This document shows positions 24,449-34,450 of a DNA stretch of 64,000 bases, piece by piece; positions within the stretch are counted from its first letter, which is position 1; the number at the start of each line of letters is the position of its first letter. This DNA comes from Kaistella pullorum. GTDB lineage: Bacteria > Bacteroidota > Bacteroidia > Flavobacteriales > Weeksellaceae. Both the position numbers and the translations under genes were made by a program. The DNA lies in NCBI RefSeq assembly GCF_014837035.1, contig NZ_JACSPS010000003.1, positions 186,001 to 250,000 on the forward strand. The letters run 5' to 3'. The notes beneath the pieces are model-generated. The model was given only the letters and a program-made list of their open reading frames with translations. It made no database searches and had not been told where the DNA came from.

Positions 24449-26281
24449 CTATTGATTCTCAGCCGCATTATTTTCTTCTTTGCGCATTTGCTCGCTCATT
24501 TCTTCGAGTACCGGCTTTATTGTACTCTCGGGGAGATCACTGATTCGGATATACATCAGCCCGTCGATCGCGTCATTAAAGCTAGGATCTACGTTAAAAG
24601 AAATCACTTTTGCGTTCTGCTTGATGTATTTTTTAATCAAAACCGGCATCCGCATTTCGGGTTCCAGATCATCGATAATTTTGTCGAGCTTGTTAAGGTC
24701 AGACTCCATTTCGTCGAAGAACAGATGTTTGTCGCGGTCTTTCAGTTTTACTTTGAATTCCTTTTTAGGGTGGATATACTGCGCCACTGCAGAATCGTAA
24801 TAGTGCGAACGCATAAACTCGATCATCAGCGATTTTGAAAATTCCGAGAATTTATTGGAGATACTCACACCGCCCATCAGGAATTTGTGTTCCGGATTTC
24901 TAAGACATACGTGCACGATGCCGCGCCACAAAAGGAATAGCGGCAAGGGCTTCTGCTGATACTCAGACGAGATGTAGGCACGGCCCATCTCTATCACTTT
25001 GCGGAAAAACGGTCTCAGTTCCTGGTCAAACTCAAACAAAGAACTCGTATAGAATCCTTCGATGCCGTGTTTTTTCATCACCTCGCTGCCCAGCGCCATG
25101 CGGTAGGCGCCCACGAGTTTTCGGGCGTTGGCATCCCACAGGAACAGATGGTGGTAGTATTCATCATAGCGGTCCAGATCGAACGGAAGATTGCTCCCCT
25201 CACCTATCTTGCGGAAAGTGAGTTCGCGCTGCCGGCCTATTTCACGCATAATGGACGGAATTTCGCCGTATGTAGTAAAATAGAGTTCGTAATTCCCGTT
25301 GCGGAAGAGCATTTTGTCGCCAAGTAATGCGATTTCTTTCTCAATGTCATCCTGCGGCGTCTCATCAATGATATTCTGAACTACATTTTCCTCCTTCATG
25401 ATCGGGAAATTCAGTTTCAGATTGGGTAATTTGAGCTGTTCAGCAATAGATTTCCGCTTTTCGTAATACGATTTCAGCATGTATATTTTGTTCTGCAGAA
25501 ATTCGCCCATTTCCTCGATCGTATCGTGATCTTCAAGCGCACGCGTCGGCACGGGTTTCCCGACGCGGATGCGTATTGGTTTTTCGCGTTTGTGCATCAT
25601 TTCGGCCGGCAACATTAAAGTCTGAAGTTCCGGATGCAGTTTTGCGAGTTGGTAGAAAAGACGACTGTTCTTGGCGTGGAAATACATCGGAACCACGGGC
25701 ACTTTCGCCGCTTTTATAAGTTTAAGAGCCGGTTTTTCCCACGCACGGTCATGTATTTCATTAAAGTCATTATTCTTGTTCGAAACCTCACCGGCGGGGA
25801 AGATGCCGACGCAGCCGCCGTTTTGGAGATGTTTAAGTGTTTCGCGCATTCCGGCCGCACTGCTGCGCACTTCCTTTCTGCTTTCAAAAGGATTTACAGG
25901 AATCACGTAAGGTTCCATGGGTTTAATCTTTTCGAGGAGGAAATTGCCCATCACTTTGAAATCGGGCCTGATTTCGGTTAAGACTTTAGTCATCAGAATA
26001 CCGTCAATAGCGCCAAGCGGATGATTCGATACCAAAATGAAAGGTCCTGTTTTAGGGATTTTCTCCAAATCTTCCTCGAACACGATATATTTCAATCCAC
26101 GCTCGCGGACGAATGCATCAAAAAAATCTTTGCCTTTCTTGTCTTTTAAGATATCATAAAGCTTATTTACCTCCGATATTTTTGTAAGCCGCATGATGGC
26201 CGATGCCACCGGATTCTTCAGAAAACCAAGACGGTTCAGGCCTGCCGCGGCGATCAGGTCGTTTTCAGTGATGAGACTCAT
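24449..26281 (-). CDS. Two-domain acyltransferase (PlsC + GNAT-like), OlsF-like
   Basis: A 610-residue fusion. The N-terminal half is a PlsC-type acyltransferase with S-N-H-P-L-G-A-I-D-G (85-94) and F-P-A-G-E-V-S further on. The C-terminal half (about 330-600) resembles the OlsB/GNAT hemolysin-like acyltransferases (G-A-Y-R-M-A-L-G, then E-M-G-R-A-Y-I and L-W-R-G-I). This architecture matches OlsF, a bifunctional ornithine-lipid synthase known from Flavobacterium and Serratia. Making an aminolipid (N- then O-acylation) is inferred; the amino acid used is not shown. It is 16 bases downstream of the aspartokinase gene on the same strand. Confidence 0.75.
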   Translation of the reverse strand: MSLITENDLIAAAGLNRLGFLKNPVASAIMRLTKISEVNKLYDILKDKKGKDFFDAFVRERGLKYIVFEEDLEKIPKTGPFILVSNHPLGAIDGILMTKVLTEIRPDFKVMGNFLLEKIKPMEPYVIPVNPFESRKEVRSSAAGMRETLKHLQNGGCVGIFPAGEVSNKNNDFNEIHDRAWEKPALKLIKAAKVPVVPMYFHAKNSRLFYQLAKLHPELQTLMLPAEMMHKREKPIRIRVGKPVPTRALEDHDTIEEMGEFLQNKIYMLKSYYEKRKSIAEQLKLPNLKLNFPIMKEENVVQNIIDETPQDDIEKEIALLGDKMLFRNGNYELYFTTYGEIPSIMREIGRQRELTFRKIGEGSNLPFDLDRYDEYYHHLFLWDANARKLVGAYRMALGSEVMKKHGIEGFYTSSLFEFDQELRPFFRKVIEMGRAYISSEYQQKPLPLFLLWRGIVHVCLRNPEHKFLMGGVSISNKFSEFSKSLMIEFMRSHYYDSAVAQYIHPKKEFKVKLKDRDKHLFFDEMESDLNKLDKIIDDLEPEMRMPVLIKKYIKQNAKVISFNVDPSFNDAIDGLMYIRISDLPESTIKPVLEEMSEQMRKEENNAAENQ

Positions 26282-26297
26282 AGTTATTATCTGGTTA

Positions 26298-27536
26298 TCA
26301 GTTGGTTATTAGCTGTACAGTTTTTTTTGAGATTTGCTCTAAGAGGATGGTCTTACCATTATAGAAAGTATGCAATTTTTGCAAATCGGCGTTCCGAACC
26401 GTAAAAAGTGAAACATTTTTCACTGTTTCCGTACTGAAATGCTGCGAAAGTTCACGTTCCAGATCGCTGATTTTTTCATATTTATCTTCCAGGCAGAGCG
26501 CAAGCGAAATGGCCGAATTCTGCATTAGCGAGACTTTAATTTTAAACTTCGCGAGCATTGAAAAAATCTGGCTCATGTGATCTTCCGCAATGAAGGAGAA
26601 ATCGCGCGTCGCGATGCGCATCAGATGCTGGTTTTCTTTTAATATAAATGACTCGATATAGCAGTTCTGATCGGTTTCTCCCACCTTTGTTCCCGGCATT
26701 TCAGGCTGAAGAAAAGATTTCACGTAAAACGGAATGTTCTTTTGCTGTAATGGCTGCAAAGTTTTGGGGTGAATTACCGACGCGCCATAATACGCCATCT
26801 CGATTGCTTCTTCATAAGAAATATTCGGAAGGAGCGAGACATTTTCAAATTTTCGGGGATCGCCGGTCATCACGCCGGGCACATCTTTCCAGATCGTTAC
26901 CGTTTCAGCATTCATACAATAGGCAAAAATGGCTGCTGAATAATCGGAACCTTCACGACCGAGAGTGACGGTAAAATTGTCATCTTCAGAACCTATAAAA
27001 CCCTGTGTCACATAGCTTTGCGATTGATTCAGTCTTGAAATATTTCTTTGGGTGTCATCCCAGCTTATCACACCTTCGCGATAGGTGCTGTCGGTTTTAA
27101 TGAGCTCTCGGGCATCAAGCCATTGATTATCAAAACCTTGATCATTCAGGTAAGCGCTGAGTATTTTTGAGGAAACAATTTCGCCACTACTCACCACCTG
27201 GTCATAGACAAAACTGAAGTTGGGCGACTTGTTCCGGCCTAAAAACTCTTCTACCTCGTCGAAAACGGCGGTCATTTTAGCGAATATCTCATGACTTTCG
27301 TCGAAGAGCCTTTGCGAAATAGCTGTATGATTTTCTTTAATCTTTGAAAGTTCAGTCGCGAAATCCTGTTTAGCAAAATACAGTTCTACCACTTTTTCAA
27401 GTGCATTCGTTGTTTTTCCCATCGCAGATACTACAAGCACACACTGCTCAAATCCCTGTGATTTCAGTACACTCCCCACATTTTTAACGCTTTCAGCATC
27501 TTTCACTGAAGCTCCACCAAACTTGTAAACTTTCAT
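26298..27536 (-). CDS. lysC: Aspartate kinase
   Basis: A 412-residue monofunctional aspartokinase phosphorylating L-aspartate, the first step toward lysine, diaminopimelate, threonine and methionine. The N-terminal K-V-Y-K-F-G-G-A-S-V is diagnostic. T-L-G-R-E-G-S-D-Y-S-A-A and the V-P-G-V-M-T-G-D-P segment form the nucleotide site. The C-terminal part (about 300-400) is a degenerate ACT pair that would give allosteric control. Length is slightly below typical LysC. Confidence 0.93.
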   Translation of the reverse strand: MKVYKFGGASVKDAESVKNVGSVLKSQGFEQCVLVVSAMGKTTNALEKVVELYFAKQDFATELSKIKENHTAISQRLFDESHEIFAKMTAVFDEVEEFLGRNKSPNFSFVYDQVVSSGEIVSSKILSAYLNDQGFDNQWLDARELIKTDSTYREGVISWDDTQRNISRLNQSQSYVTQGFIGSEDDNFTVTLGREGSDYSAAIFAYCMNAETVTIWKDVPGVMTGDPRKFENVSLLPNISYEEAIEMAYYGASVIHPKTLQPLQQKNIPFYVKSFLQPEMPGTKVGETDQNCYIESFILKENQHLMRIATRDFSFIAEDHMSQIFSMLAKFKIKVSLMQNSAISLALCLEDKYEKISDLERELSQHFSTETVKNVSLFTVRNADLQKLHTFYNGKTILLEQISKKTVQLITN

Positions 27537-27600
27537 TTAATAATAGATTATGTGTACGTCCGATGTTTAACACTAGTTTTCACACCGCAAATACCGGGGT

Positions 27601-27608
27601 CAAAATTA
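27601..27608 (-). promoter_or_regulatory. -7 box (TAATTTTG) upstream of aspartate kinase
   Basis: A minus-strand TAnnTTTG match 64 bases before the lysC ATG, in the divergent region between lysC and fbp. No clear -33 TTG. Confidence 0.35.
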
Positions 27609-27783
27609 TCAATTTGCGCCGACATACGAAAAAGAAGGGTTGATGACAGAATATATCTTTATTCTTTCAAAACTTTAAAAATATATAATGTACGCCGGCG
27701 GTTTTATTCTTCGCTGAAGCCGCAAACATGGCTAAAAATCAAAGAATTTTTCCGAAATTTGAAACATAACAAAAAGAAAAAAA

Positions 27784-28800
27784 ATGCCAGAACAGAATTT
27801 TCAGACCCTCGGGGAATTTATTATCGACAAACAGGAAGATTTTCAATATTCCACGGGTGAACTCTCCCGCTTACTGAGTGCGATCCGGCTTGCTTCCAAA
27901 GTGGTGAACCGCGAAGTAAACAAGGCCGGAATTGCAAACATCATCGGACAGTCTGGCAATGAAAACATACAGGGCGAAGAACAGCAGAAGCTAGATGTTT
28001 TGGCGAATGAGATCTTCATTGAAGCGCTTTCTCAGCGTGAAGTAGTCTGCGGGATCGCATCGGAGGAAAGCGATGATTTCATCGATGTGCGTTGTGGTTC
28101 AAATGCCCACTTAAGTAAATATGTCGTGTTGATCGATCCCCTCGACGGTTCTTCAAACATTGACGTTAATGTCTCAGTAGGAACTATTTTTTCGATTTAC
28201 CGACGTGTCACCGAGCCCGGAACACCGGTTGCGCTGGAAGATTTCCTTCAAAAAGGCGTTAATCAGGCTGCCGCAGGATACGTGGTTTATGGCTCCTCAA
28301 CGATGATTGTTTACACCACCGGAAATGGCGTGAACGGTTTTACACTTGATCCAAGTCTTGGCACTTATTATTTGTCTCATCCGAATATGAAATTCCCGGA
28401 AACAGGAAAAATTTACTCCATCAATGAAGGGAATTACATCAAATTTCCGCAGGGTGTGAAAAATTATATTAAATATTGCCAGCGCGAGGAAGAAGACAGA
28501 CCTTATACTTCACGTTATATCGGCTCCTTGGTTTCAGATTTCCACCGGAATATGATCAAAGGCGGCATTTACATTTACCCTTCTACATCGCAATCCCCGA
28601 ACGGAAAACTCAGGCTTTTGTATGAATGCAATCCGATGGCTTTCCTTGCCGAGCAGGCGGGCGGAAAATGTACCGATGGCTTCCAGCGCATCCTCGAGAT
28701 TCAGCCGACCGAGCTTCACCAGCGTGTACCGTTTTTCTGCGGCAGCTCTAAAATGGTGATGAAGGCCGAAGAATTCATGCAAAATGCCGCTCAGCAATAA
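27784..28800 (+). CDS. fbp: Fructose-1,6-bisphosphatase, class I
   Basis: A 338-residue class I fructose-1,6-bisphosphatase, which hydrolyses fructose 1,6-bisphosphate in gluconeogenesis. The metal site [10 protein letters not shown] is at about 119-128, preceded by E-E-S-D. The substrate-binding [10 protein letters not shown] and L-Y-E-C-N-P-M-A-F follow. Length is normal. The next gene starts on the base after its stop codon, so the two are co-transcribed. Confidence 0.96.
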   Translation: MPEQNFQTLGEFIIDKQEDFQYSTGELSRLLSAIRLASKVVNREVNKAGIANIIGQSGNENIQGEEQQKLDVLANEIFIEALSQREVVCGIASEESDDFIDVRCGSNAHLSKYVVLIDPLDGSSNIDVNVSVGTIFSIYRRVTEPGTPVALEDFLQKGVNQAAAGYVVYGSSTMIVYTTGNGVNGFTLDPSLGTYYLSHPNMKFPETGKIYSINEGNYIKFPQGVKNYIKYCQREEEDRPYTSRYIGSLVSDFHRNMIKGGIYIYPSTSQSPNGKLRLLYECNPMAFLAEQAGGKCTDGFQRILEIQPTELHQRVPFFCGSSKMVMKAEEFMQNAAQQ

Positions 28801-29811
28801 ATGGAGGCAAGTTTTTTCTCATTTGTTCTGAACTTTAAAAGACCCGGTGGTACGTCGCGGGGTGTTTTACATATCAAAGAAACTTTCATTCTGAAAGTTA
28901 CGGACGGTCACAGAACAGGAACCGGTGAGTGCGGACTTTTTCGCGGTCTGAGTGCGGATGATGTGCCCGAATACGAAGAAAAACTCGCGTGGCTTTGCCA
29001 AAATATCGATGCAGATACCAAAACCCTTGCGAAGGAACTCCGCGAATTTCCGTCGATTTGGTTTGGATATGAGCAGGCGATCTTAAATCTAAAACATGGT
29101 GGAAAACTTTATTTTCCAAGTGATTTTACTCAGGGTGAAGCTTTCATAAAGATCAACGGTCTGATCTGGATGGGTGATGTGGAGTTCATGCAGAAGCAAA
29201 TTCAGGAAAAACTTTCAGCAGGTTTTGATTGTTTAAAATTAAAGATTGGCACCGATTGGTCTTCCGAAAAAAAAATCCTCAAACAACTTCGCCAAGACTT
29301 TCCACCGCAACAGCTCGAACTTCGGGTAGATGCGAACGGCGCATTCACACCTGAAGAGGCAAAAAAAGTTCTGCACGAACTGGCTGAACTGGAAATTCAC
29401 TCCATTGAGCAACCAATAAAAGCCGGGAATACCGCGCAGATGCGCAAACTGTGCTCAGATTCGCCAACTCCAATCGCACTCGACGAGGAACTTATCGGCG
29501 TTTTTGATTTTGAAGCTAAAAAGGCATTATTAGAAACTGTTAAACCACACTTCATCATCCTGAAACCATCACTGGTGGGCGGTTTTGCAGGTTCAGATGA
29601 GTGGATTGCAATTGCCGAAGACCTGGGAATTGGCTGGTGGATCACGTCTGCCCTCGAAAGCAATATCGGTTTGGCGGCCATTGCGCAATATACGTTCACC
29701 AAAAATCCTGGAATACCGCAAGGTCTGGGAACTGGCGGACTTTTCACCAACAATTTTGAAACACAGCTTTTCCTTGAAGGTGATGAACTTTGGACAAATC
29801 CCGTCGGCTAA
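28801..29811 (+). CDS. menC: o-Succinylbenzoate synthase (enolase superfamily)
   Basis: A 336-residue enolase-superfamily enzyme, most like MenC, which dehydrates SHCHC to o-succinylbenzoate in menaquinone synthesis. The catalytic K-x-K is in L-K-L-K-I-G. Metal ligands are in V-D-A-N-G-A-F, I-E-Q-P and L-D-E-E-L, with the second lysine in L-K-P-S-L-V-G-G. Its ATG directly follows the fbp stop. Dipeptide epimerases share the fold, so the call is not absolute; the short length and S-L-V-G-G favour MenC. Confidence 0.87.
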   Translation: MEASFFSFVLNFKRPGGTSRGVLHIKETFILKVTDGHRTGTGECGLFRGLSADDVPEYEEKLAWLCQNIDADTKTLAKELREFPSIWFGYEQAILNLKHGGKLYFPSDFTQGEAFIKINGLIWMGDVEFMQKQIQEKLSAGFDCLKLKIGTDWSSEKKILKQLRQDFPPQQLELRVDANGAFTPEEAKKVLHELAELEIHSIEQPIKAGNTAQMRKLCSDSPTPIALDEELIGVFDFEAKKALLETVKPHFIILKPSLVGGFAGSDEWIAIAEDLGIGWWITSALESNIGLAAIAQYTFTKNPGIPQGLGTGGLFTNNFETQLFLEGDELWTNPVG

Positions 29812-29869
29812 ACTGTTTGTCACAACATCAGAATAATGCAGAATTCAAACAAAAAAAGTGAATTACATT

Positions 29870-30601
29870 CTAAAAACGGTACCCAAGTGAAAGCCCGCTT
29901 CTCACACCGGCCCACGGACCGTCAACATTGATATTTGCGCCATTTGCATCTGTGGCAACCGTATATTCCACAAACGGAATGTCCAGATCTTCAATTTCGG
30001 TTTTCAGTTCGGCTTGTTCAGCAGGCGTCAGCGCACGCGGCGATCTTGCACGGAAATCTCCTTTTCCACCACCATAATGACCACCAGCGATCCAAAAATC
30101 CAGCACCCAGCTGTCCGTTTTTCCTAAAAACCACTGTGCCCCTACCATCAGGCCGGCACTGTTTCCCTTAGCCTGTCCGGAAATCGACATCGGTACTGTA
30201 TCACCGGAAAAATCGACATCAAGTACTACATTTTCAGCATCGAACGTGGTGTGGCGATAGTAAGGCGCGAAATAGAAACCTTTTCCATATCCCTGTCCCA
30301 AATAGATCCGCGGCTCTATCGTAAAATGGCTCTGCGAAATCTCGATATCCTCAAACTCCGTGTCCTTGATAAAGCTGTTGCTGAACGGAATTCCTCCTTT
30401 TGCCACGGTACCATAGCCTACTGACACTGAAAAACGCTTATTGATGATGCGTTCATAAGTGAGGTTAACGTTCCGGAATGCGTAAGCAGTCACATTGGTC
30501 TTCACAATGTTCATTTTCGGGGCAGCTTCAGACCCAATTTCAGGCTCTGTCTGCGAAAACAGTGCAGCTGGCATCATCACTGCCAATAATAAAGTTCTCA
30601 T
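29870..30601 (-). CDS. Predicted outer-membrane beta-barrel protein
   Basis: A 243-residue exported protein. The signal peptide ends near L-F-S-Q (residue 17). The mature part has alternating hydrophobic strands with aromatic girdles (N-I-V-K-T-N-V-T-A-Y-A-F-R-N-V-N-L-T-Y-E) and ends in Y-R-F, typical of a barrel C-terminus. It resembles DUF3575-type barrels of Bacteroidota. No specific role can be given. Confidence 0.75.
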   Translation of the reverse strand: MRTLLLAVMMPAALFSQTEPEIGSEAAPKMNIVKTNVTAYAFRNVNLTYERIINKRFSVSVGYGTVAKGGIPFSNSFIKDTEFEDIEISQSHFTIEPRIYLGQGYGKGFYFAPYYRHTTFDAENVVLDVDFSGDTVPMSISGQAKGNSAGLMVGAQWFLGKTDSWVLDFWIAGGHYGGGKGDFRARSPRALTPAEQAELKTEIEDLDIPFVEYTVATDANGANINVDGPWAGVRSGLSLGYRF

Positions 30602-30784
30602 GGTTTAATTTTTTTTAGTTTTTATAGAAACGCACTTTGCGTAGGTCTCTTTAATCAAAATTAAAAATTTTTAGCATTGGATGCATATTATTTAATCAGA
30701 TATAACATTCTTAAACAATTAAAAATAATTCAATAGGAAAACAACTGCAGCACATTTACATTTAGAGGTATAGCCTAAAATCCG

Positions 30785-30792
30785 TAAATTTG
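30785..30792 (+). promoter_or_regulatory. -7 box (TAAATTTG) upstream of glnS
   Basis: A TAnnTTTG match 19 bases before the glnS ATG. TTTA rather than TTTG lies about 20 bases upstream (30761-30764). Confidence 0.5.
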
Positions 30793-30811
30793 CGTGTATT
30801 AGAATTCTAAA

Positions 30812-32485
30812 ATGGACGAAGAAAAAAAACCGCTCAACTTTATTGAGCATATCATCGAGGAAGATTTAGCCAACGGTTTTTCTAAAGACCAACTGCGCTT
30901 TCGTTTTCCGCCGGAGCCCAATGGCTACCTGCACATTGGCCACACCAAAGCGATTTGCATCAACTTTGGTTTGGGTGAAAAATACGGAGCGCCTGTGAAT
31001 CTTCGGTTTGATGACACCAATCCTGAAAAAGAAGAACAGGAATTTGTAGATGCCATAAAAGCCGACATCAAGTGGCTGGGCTTTACTTATGACAAAGAAT
31101 TATACGCATCCGATTATTTTGAACAGCTCCACGATTGGGCCGTACAGATGATAAAGGACGGAAAAGCATACGTAGATGAGCAAACTTCAGAGGAAATTAC
31201 TGCGCAGCGTAAAAGCCCATTTGAAGACGGCATCGAGTCTCCTTACAGAAACCGTCCGGTAGAAGAAAGTTTAGAACTTTTTTCTAAGATGAAAGCCGGC
31301 GAGTTTCCTGAAGGGGCCATGTCTCTCCGTGCGAAAATAGATATGTGTTCACCCAACATGAACATGCGCGACCCTGTTATGTACCGCATCCTTCGGCGTC
31401 CGCACCACCGTACGGGTGACAAATGGAAGATCTATCCAATGTACGACTGGGCGCACGGGCAGTCTGATTATATCGAGCAAATCTCTCATTCACTGTGTTC
31501 GCTGGAATTCGAAAACCACCGACCTCTCTACGACTGGTATCTTGACCAGGTTTATGATGATAACAAAGTACGGAACAAGCAGCGCGAATTCGCGAGGATG
31601 AACGTGTCATACATGATTACTTCGAAAAGAAAACTGCAGCGTTTGGTGGCTGAAAATGCCGTTACCGGGTGGGATGATCCGCGGATGCCGACTATTTCGG
31701 GCATGCGTAGACTCGGTTATCCGCCGGTGGCCATAAAAAATTTCATTGACCGTGTAGGCGTTGCCAAACGTGAAAACCTCATTGATATCCAACTTCTTGA
31801 GTTTTTTGTACGTGAAACTTTAAACAAAACCGCAACACGTGTGATGGCGGTGGTAGATCCGGTGAAACTCATCATCACAAACTATCCTGAAAACGGAGAA
31901 GAATGGTTGGAGACTGAGAACAATCCGGAAGACGAAAATGCAGGATCGCGCCAAATTCCTTTTTCACGCGAACTTTATATTGAACGCGAAGATTTCAAAG
32001 AAGAAGCAGGAAACAAATTTTTCAGACTTAAAATTGGTGGTGAAGTACGTTTAAAATCGGCGTATATCATTAAAGCAGAAAGCGTTGACAAAGATGAGAA
32101 TGGCGAAATAACCACAATCTACGCCGCGTACGACCCGAAAAGTCGCTCAGGGAGCGGAACTGAAGAGAGCTTGCGAAAAGTGAAAGGAACACTGCACTGG
32201 GTTTCTGCTCAGCACGCACTGCCTGTGGAAGTAAGAATCTACGACCGACTCTTTACAACGCCGCAGCCCGATGCAGAAAAAGAAGCTGATTTCATGGAGT
32301 TCCTGAATCCGGAAAGTTTAAAAATTGTAAAAGGTTTTGCCGAACCATCTCTTGCAGAGGCCGAAACCGGCGCGCCCTATCAGTTTCAGAGAATCGGATA
32401 CTTCACGAAAGACCGAGATTCAACAGCCGAAAACCTGGTTTTCAGCCGTACCGCGACACTGAAAGACAGTTATAAACCCGAATAA
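30812..32485 (+). CDS. glnS: Glutaminyl-tRNA synthetase
   Basis: A 557-residue class I aminoacyl-tRNA synthetase charging tRNA-Gln. P-P-E-P-N-G-Y-L-H-I-G-H has the HIGH motif at 41-44. The KMSKS equivalent is M-I-T-S-K-R-K. The N-terminal F-R-F-P-P-E-P and R-F-D-D-T-N-P confirm GlnS rather than GltX. The C-terminal beta-barrel anticodon-binding domains follow. A strong terminator sits just after the stop. Direct glutamine charging suggests no dependence on GatCAB for Gln. Confidence 0.97.
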   Translation: MDEEKKPLNFIEHIIEEDLANGFSKDQLRFRFPPEPNGYLHIGHTKAICINFGLGEKYGAPVNLRFDDTNPEKEEQEFVDAIKADIKWLGFTYDKELYASDYFEQLHDWAVQMIKDGKAYVDEQTSEEITAQRKSPFEDGIESPYRNRPVEESLELFSKMKAGEFPEGAMSLRAKIDMCSPNMNMRDPVMYRILRRPHHRTGDKWKIYPMYDWAHGQSDYIEQISHSLCSLEFENHRPLYDWYLDQVYDDNKVRNKQREFARMNVSYMITSKRKLQRLVAENAVTGWDDPRMPTISGMRRLGYPPVAIKNFIDRVGVAKRENLIDIQLLEFFVRETLNKTATRVMAVVDPVKLIITNYPENGEEWLETENNPEDENAGSRQIPFSRELYIEREDFKEEAGNKFFRLKIGGEVRLKSAYIIKAESVDKDENGEITTIYAAYDPKSRSGSGTEESLRKVKGTLHWVSAQHALPVEVRIYDRLFTTPQPDAEKEADFMEFLNPESLKIVKGFAEPSLAEAETGAPYQFQRIGYFTKDRDSTAENLVFSRTATLKDSYKPE

Positions 32486-32492
32486 ACCAACC

Positions 32493-32524
32493 AAATCCTT
32501 TCGCCATCGAAAGGATTTTTTTTT
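32493..32524 (+). terminator. Terminator after glnS
   Basis: An 11-bp perfect stem (AAATCCTTTCG / CGAAAGGATTT) with loop CCAT, followed by a run of nine T. Transcription of glnS should end here. Confidence 0.9.
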
Positions 32525-32630
32525 AATACAAGCGACTTTGAATATTTTAACAGTATTTAAAAGCGCGTAAAACCCTAAAAGTTTTTTCCCGTCGTAATTA
32601 TATTTTAACTTCGCCTAAATTTTTTTTATC

Positions 32631-33806
32631 GTGATCAGAAACCTATTATTATTCATCATACTCCTCGTTTCCGCCAACTTTTACGCGCAGGAAAGCATAA
32701 ATTTTGAAAAAGGTAACTTCAAAGAGATTCTGGCGAAAGCCAAAAAAGAAAAGAAATTGGTATTCTTAGACGCATTTGCGGTGTGGTGCGGCCCGTGCAA
32801 GATGATGGAGAAAAATATCTTTCCTTTGCCGGCCGTTCGCGATTACTACAATGCCAACTTTATCAATGCTAAGATCGACATGGAAAAAGGTGAAGGCATC
32901 GGGATTGCGCAGCAGTACGGTGTACGTTCTTACCCGTCTTATCTTTTCCTCAATGGTGACGGCGAAGTGGTGAAACAGACCATCGGTTATATGGGTGAGG
33001 AGGCTTTCCTGGCTTTTGCGAAGGAAGCAAACAATCCGAAATACGCCACATCTTCCATCAAAGAACTTTTTGAAAAAGGTGAATTTTCGCCCGAATTTTT
33101 ACTGAACATGATGCAGCTTTACGCACAGAGCAATTTTCCTTTGGCGCAAAAAGCCTCGGAGCGTTATTTTGACGTTAAGAAAAACCAACCACTCACTCAG
33201 GAAGAAGTCGGAATGCTGCTTTATTTTACCAAAGCGGTTTCAGATAAAAATTACAGCACCTTCCAGACGAGAAAAAGCGAGATCGTAGCTTTCATCTCAG
33301 AGGATGTCTATAAGCAGTTTGACACCAATATAAAGATTTCAAACCTGCTCGAAAAAGCAGTAAATACAAAGACAGGACTGATTGATGACGATGTTTTTTA
33401 CAAAGGAGCAATTCCGCTAGTAGGAACTGAAGAGGCCGAAACGGCGCTTTACCGCACAAAAGTGATCATGTATGCAAATGCGGGTCATTTCGCGGAGTAC
33501 GAGAAAGCGGCATTGAAATACTATTCAAAATCAGAAAATTTCTCGCAGGACGAACTGCTGCAGGCTGCTTTTATTTTCAGTGAACACGTCGATAACCCCG
33601 CGTCGCTTCGCAAAGCACAGGAATGGGCAGAAAAATCGGTGATGCTGGCTGAAACACCTGAAAACACGTATGTTCTGGCAAAACTTTATGCCAAGACAGG
33701 TCAGAAAGATAACGCAAAGACCTATGCGGAATCATCCGTTCATCTATCAGAAACACAGGGCAAAGACGCCACGCGTGCCCAACAACTTCTTCAAACATTA
33801 AATTGA
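32631..33806 (+). CDS. Exported thioredoxin-fold protein with helical C-terminal region
   Basis: A 391-residue protein starting at GTG. The signal peptide ends near N-F-Y-A-Q (residue 20). A thioredoxin-like domain (about 25-140) has W-C-G-P-C at Cys53/Cys56 and the cis-proline loop V-R-S-Y-P-S-Y. A helical TPR-like region (about 150-390) follows, with alanine-rich repeats near the end. It is probably a periplasmic thiol oxidoreductase. Its stop overlaps the start region of the next gene. Confidence 0.85.
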   Translation: MIRNLLLFIILLVSANFYAQESINFEKGNFKEILAKAKKEKKLVFLDAFAVWCGPCKMMEKNIFPLPAVRDYYNANFINAKIDMEKGEGIGIAQQYGVRSYPSYLFLNGDGEVVKQTIGYMGEEAFLAFAKEANNPKYATSSIKELFEKGEFSPEFLLNMMQLYAQSNFPLAQKASERYFDVKKNQPLTQEEVGMLLYFTKAVSDKNYSTFQTRKSEIVAFISEDVYKQFDTNIKISNLLEKAVNTKTGLIDDDVFYKGAIPLVGTEEAETALYRTKVIMYANAGHFAEYEKAALKYYSKSENFSQDELLQAAFIFSEHVDNPASLRKAQEWAEKSVMLAETPENTYVLAKLYAKTGQKDNAKTYAESSVHLSETQGKDATRAQQLLQTLN

Positions 33807-33817
33807 CCGAACCCATT

Positions 33818-34447
33818 TTGAAAAAAATAATCCTTGTGCTGAGCCTGATAGCATGCGCCATCCTGCCCGCGCAAACAACCCCGGAGAGTACCGACAATCA
33901 GGTCTACGTGAAAGCAAATGCCGTTTTTTTACCCATCGGGATGCTCAATGCCGCGGCAGAATTCCAGGTAGGTGAAAAAACCACCCTTCAGCCTGAGATT
34001 TTCATTTCACCGTGGAAATCCTTCCTTGGAAAATATGCGCAGATATACATGCTGGGTTTTGATGTGCGGCACTATTTTTCCGAGGCATTTAAGCACTTTT
34101 ACGTAGGTGCGAACATCACCGCAGCGCGCTACAAGATGCAGAAATACAACTACTGGTCGGACGGACCTTTCCAGTACGAGCCAGATGCACCGATTTACGT
34201 CACTTCTGAACTGTACCAGGATGGTTACACATTTTTTCTCGGCGCCGTAGCCGGCTATCAGTGGCAGATCAGTGACAAGTGGAATATTGACGCCTTTCTT
34301 GGCGGTGGTACTGCCCAAAGTTTCTACAAAGGTTTTCACAAAACAATGGGTGTGCGCTACGATACCGATCCTGACCGAGAATACAACCGCAGCGGAGAAC
34401 TGGTACCCTACCGTGGCGGCCTCATGATTTCCTACAAAATCCGATAA
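33818..34447 (+). CDS. Predicted outer-membrane protein (DUF3575-like)
   Basis: A protein of about 209 residues with a signal peptide K-K-I-I-L-V-L-S-L-I-A-C-A-I-L-P-A-Q. I place the start at TTG 33818, immediately before that classic charged start; another TTG five codons earlier overlaps the thioredoxin stop. The mature part has barrel-like strands (V-K-A-N-A-V-F-L-P-I-G-M-L-N-A-A-A-E-F) resembling DUF3575. It ends I-S-Y-K-I-R. The small membrane protein follows after 3 bases, so three genes (32631-34654) form a unit. Confidence 0.75.
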   Translation: MKKIILVLSLIACAILPAQTTPESTDNQVYVKANAVFLPIGMLNAAAEFQVGEKTTLQPEIFISPWKSFLGKYAQIYMLGFDVRHYFSEAFKHFYVGANITAARYKMQKYNYWSDGPFQYEPDAPIYVTSELYQDGYTFFLGAVAGYQWQISDKWNIDAFLGGGTAQSFYKGFHKTMGVRYDTDPDREYNRSGELVPYRGGLMISYKIR

Positions 34448-34450
34448 AAA

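Noticed and set aside
27552-27860. A 102-codon plus-strand frame before fbp
   Set aside because: It overlaps the true fbp start in another frame and has no recognisable domain; the region is better explained as a divergent promoter region.
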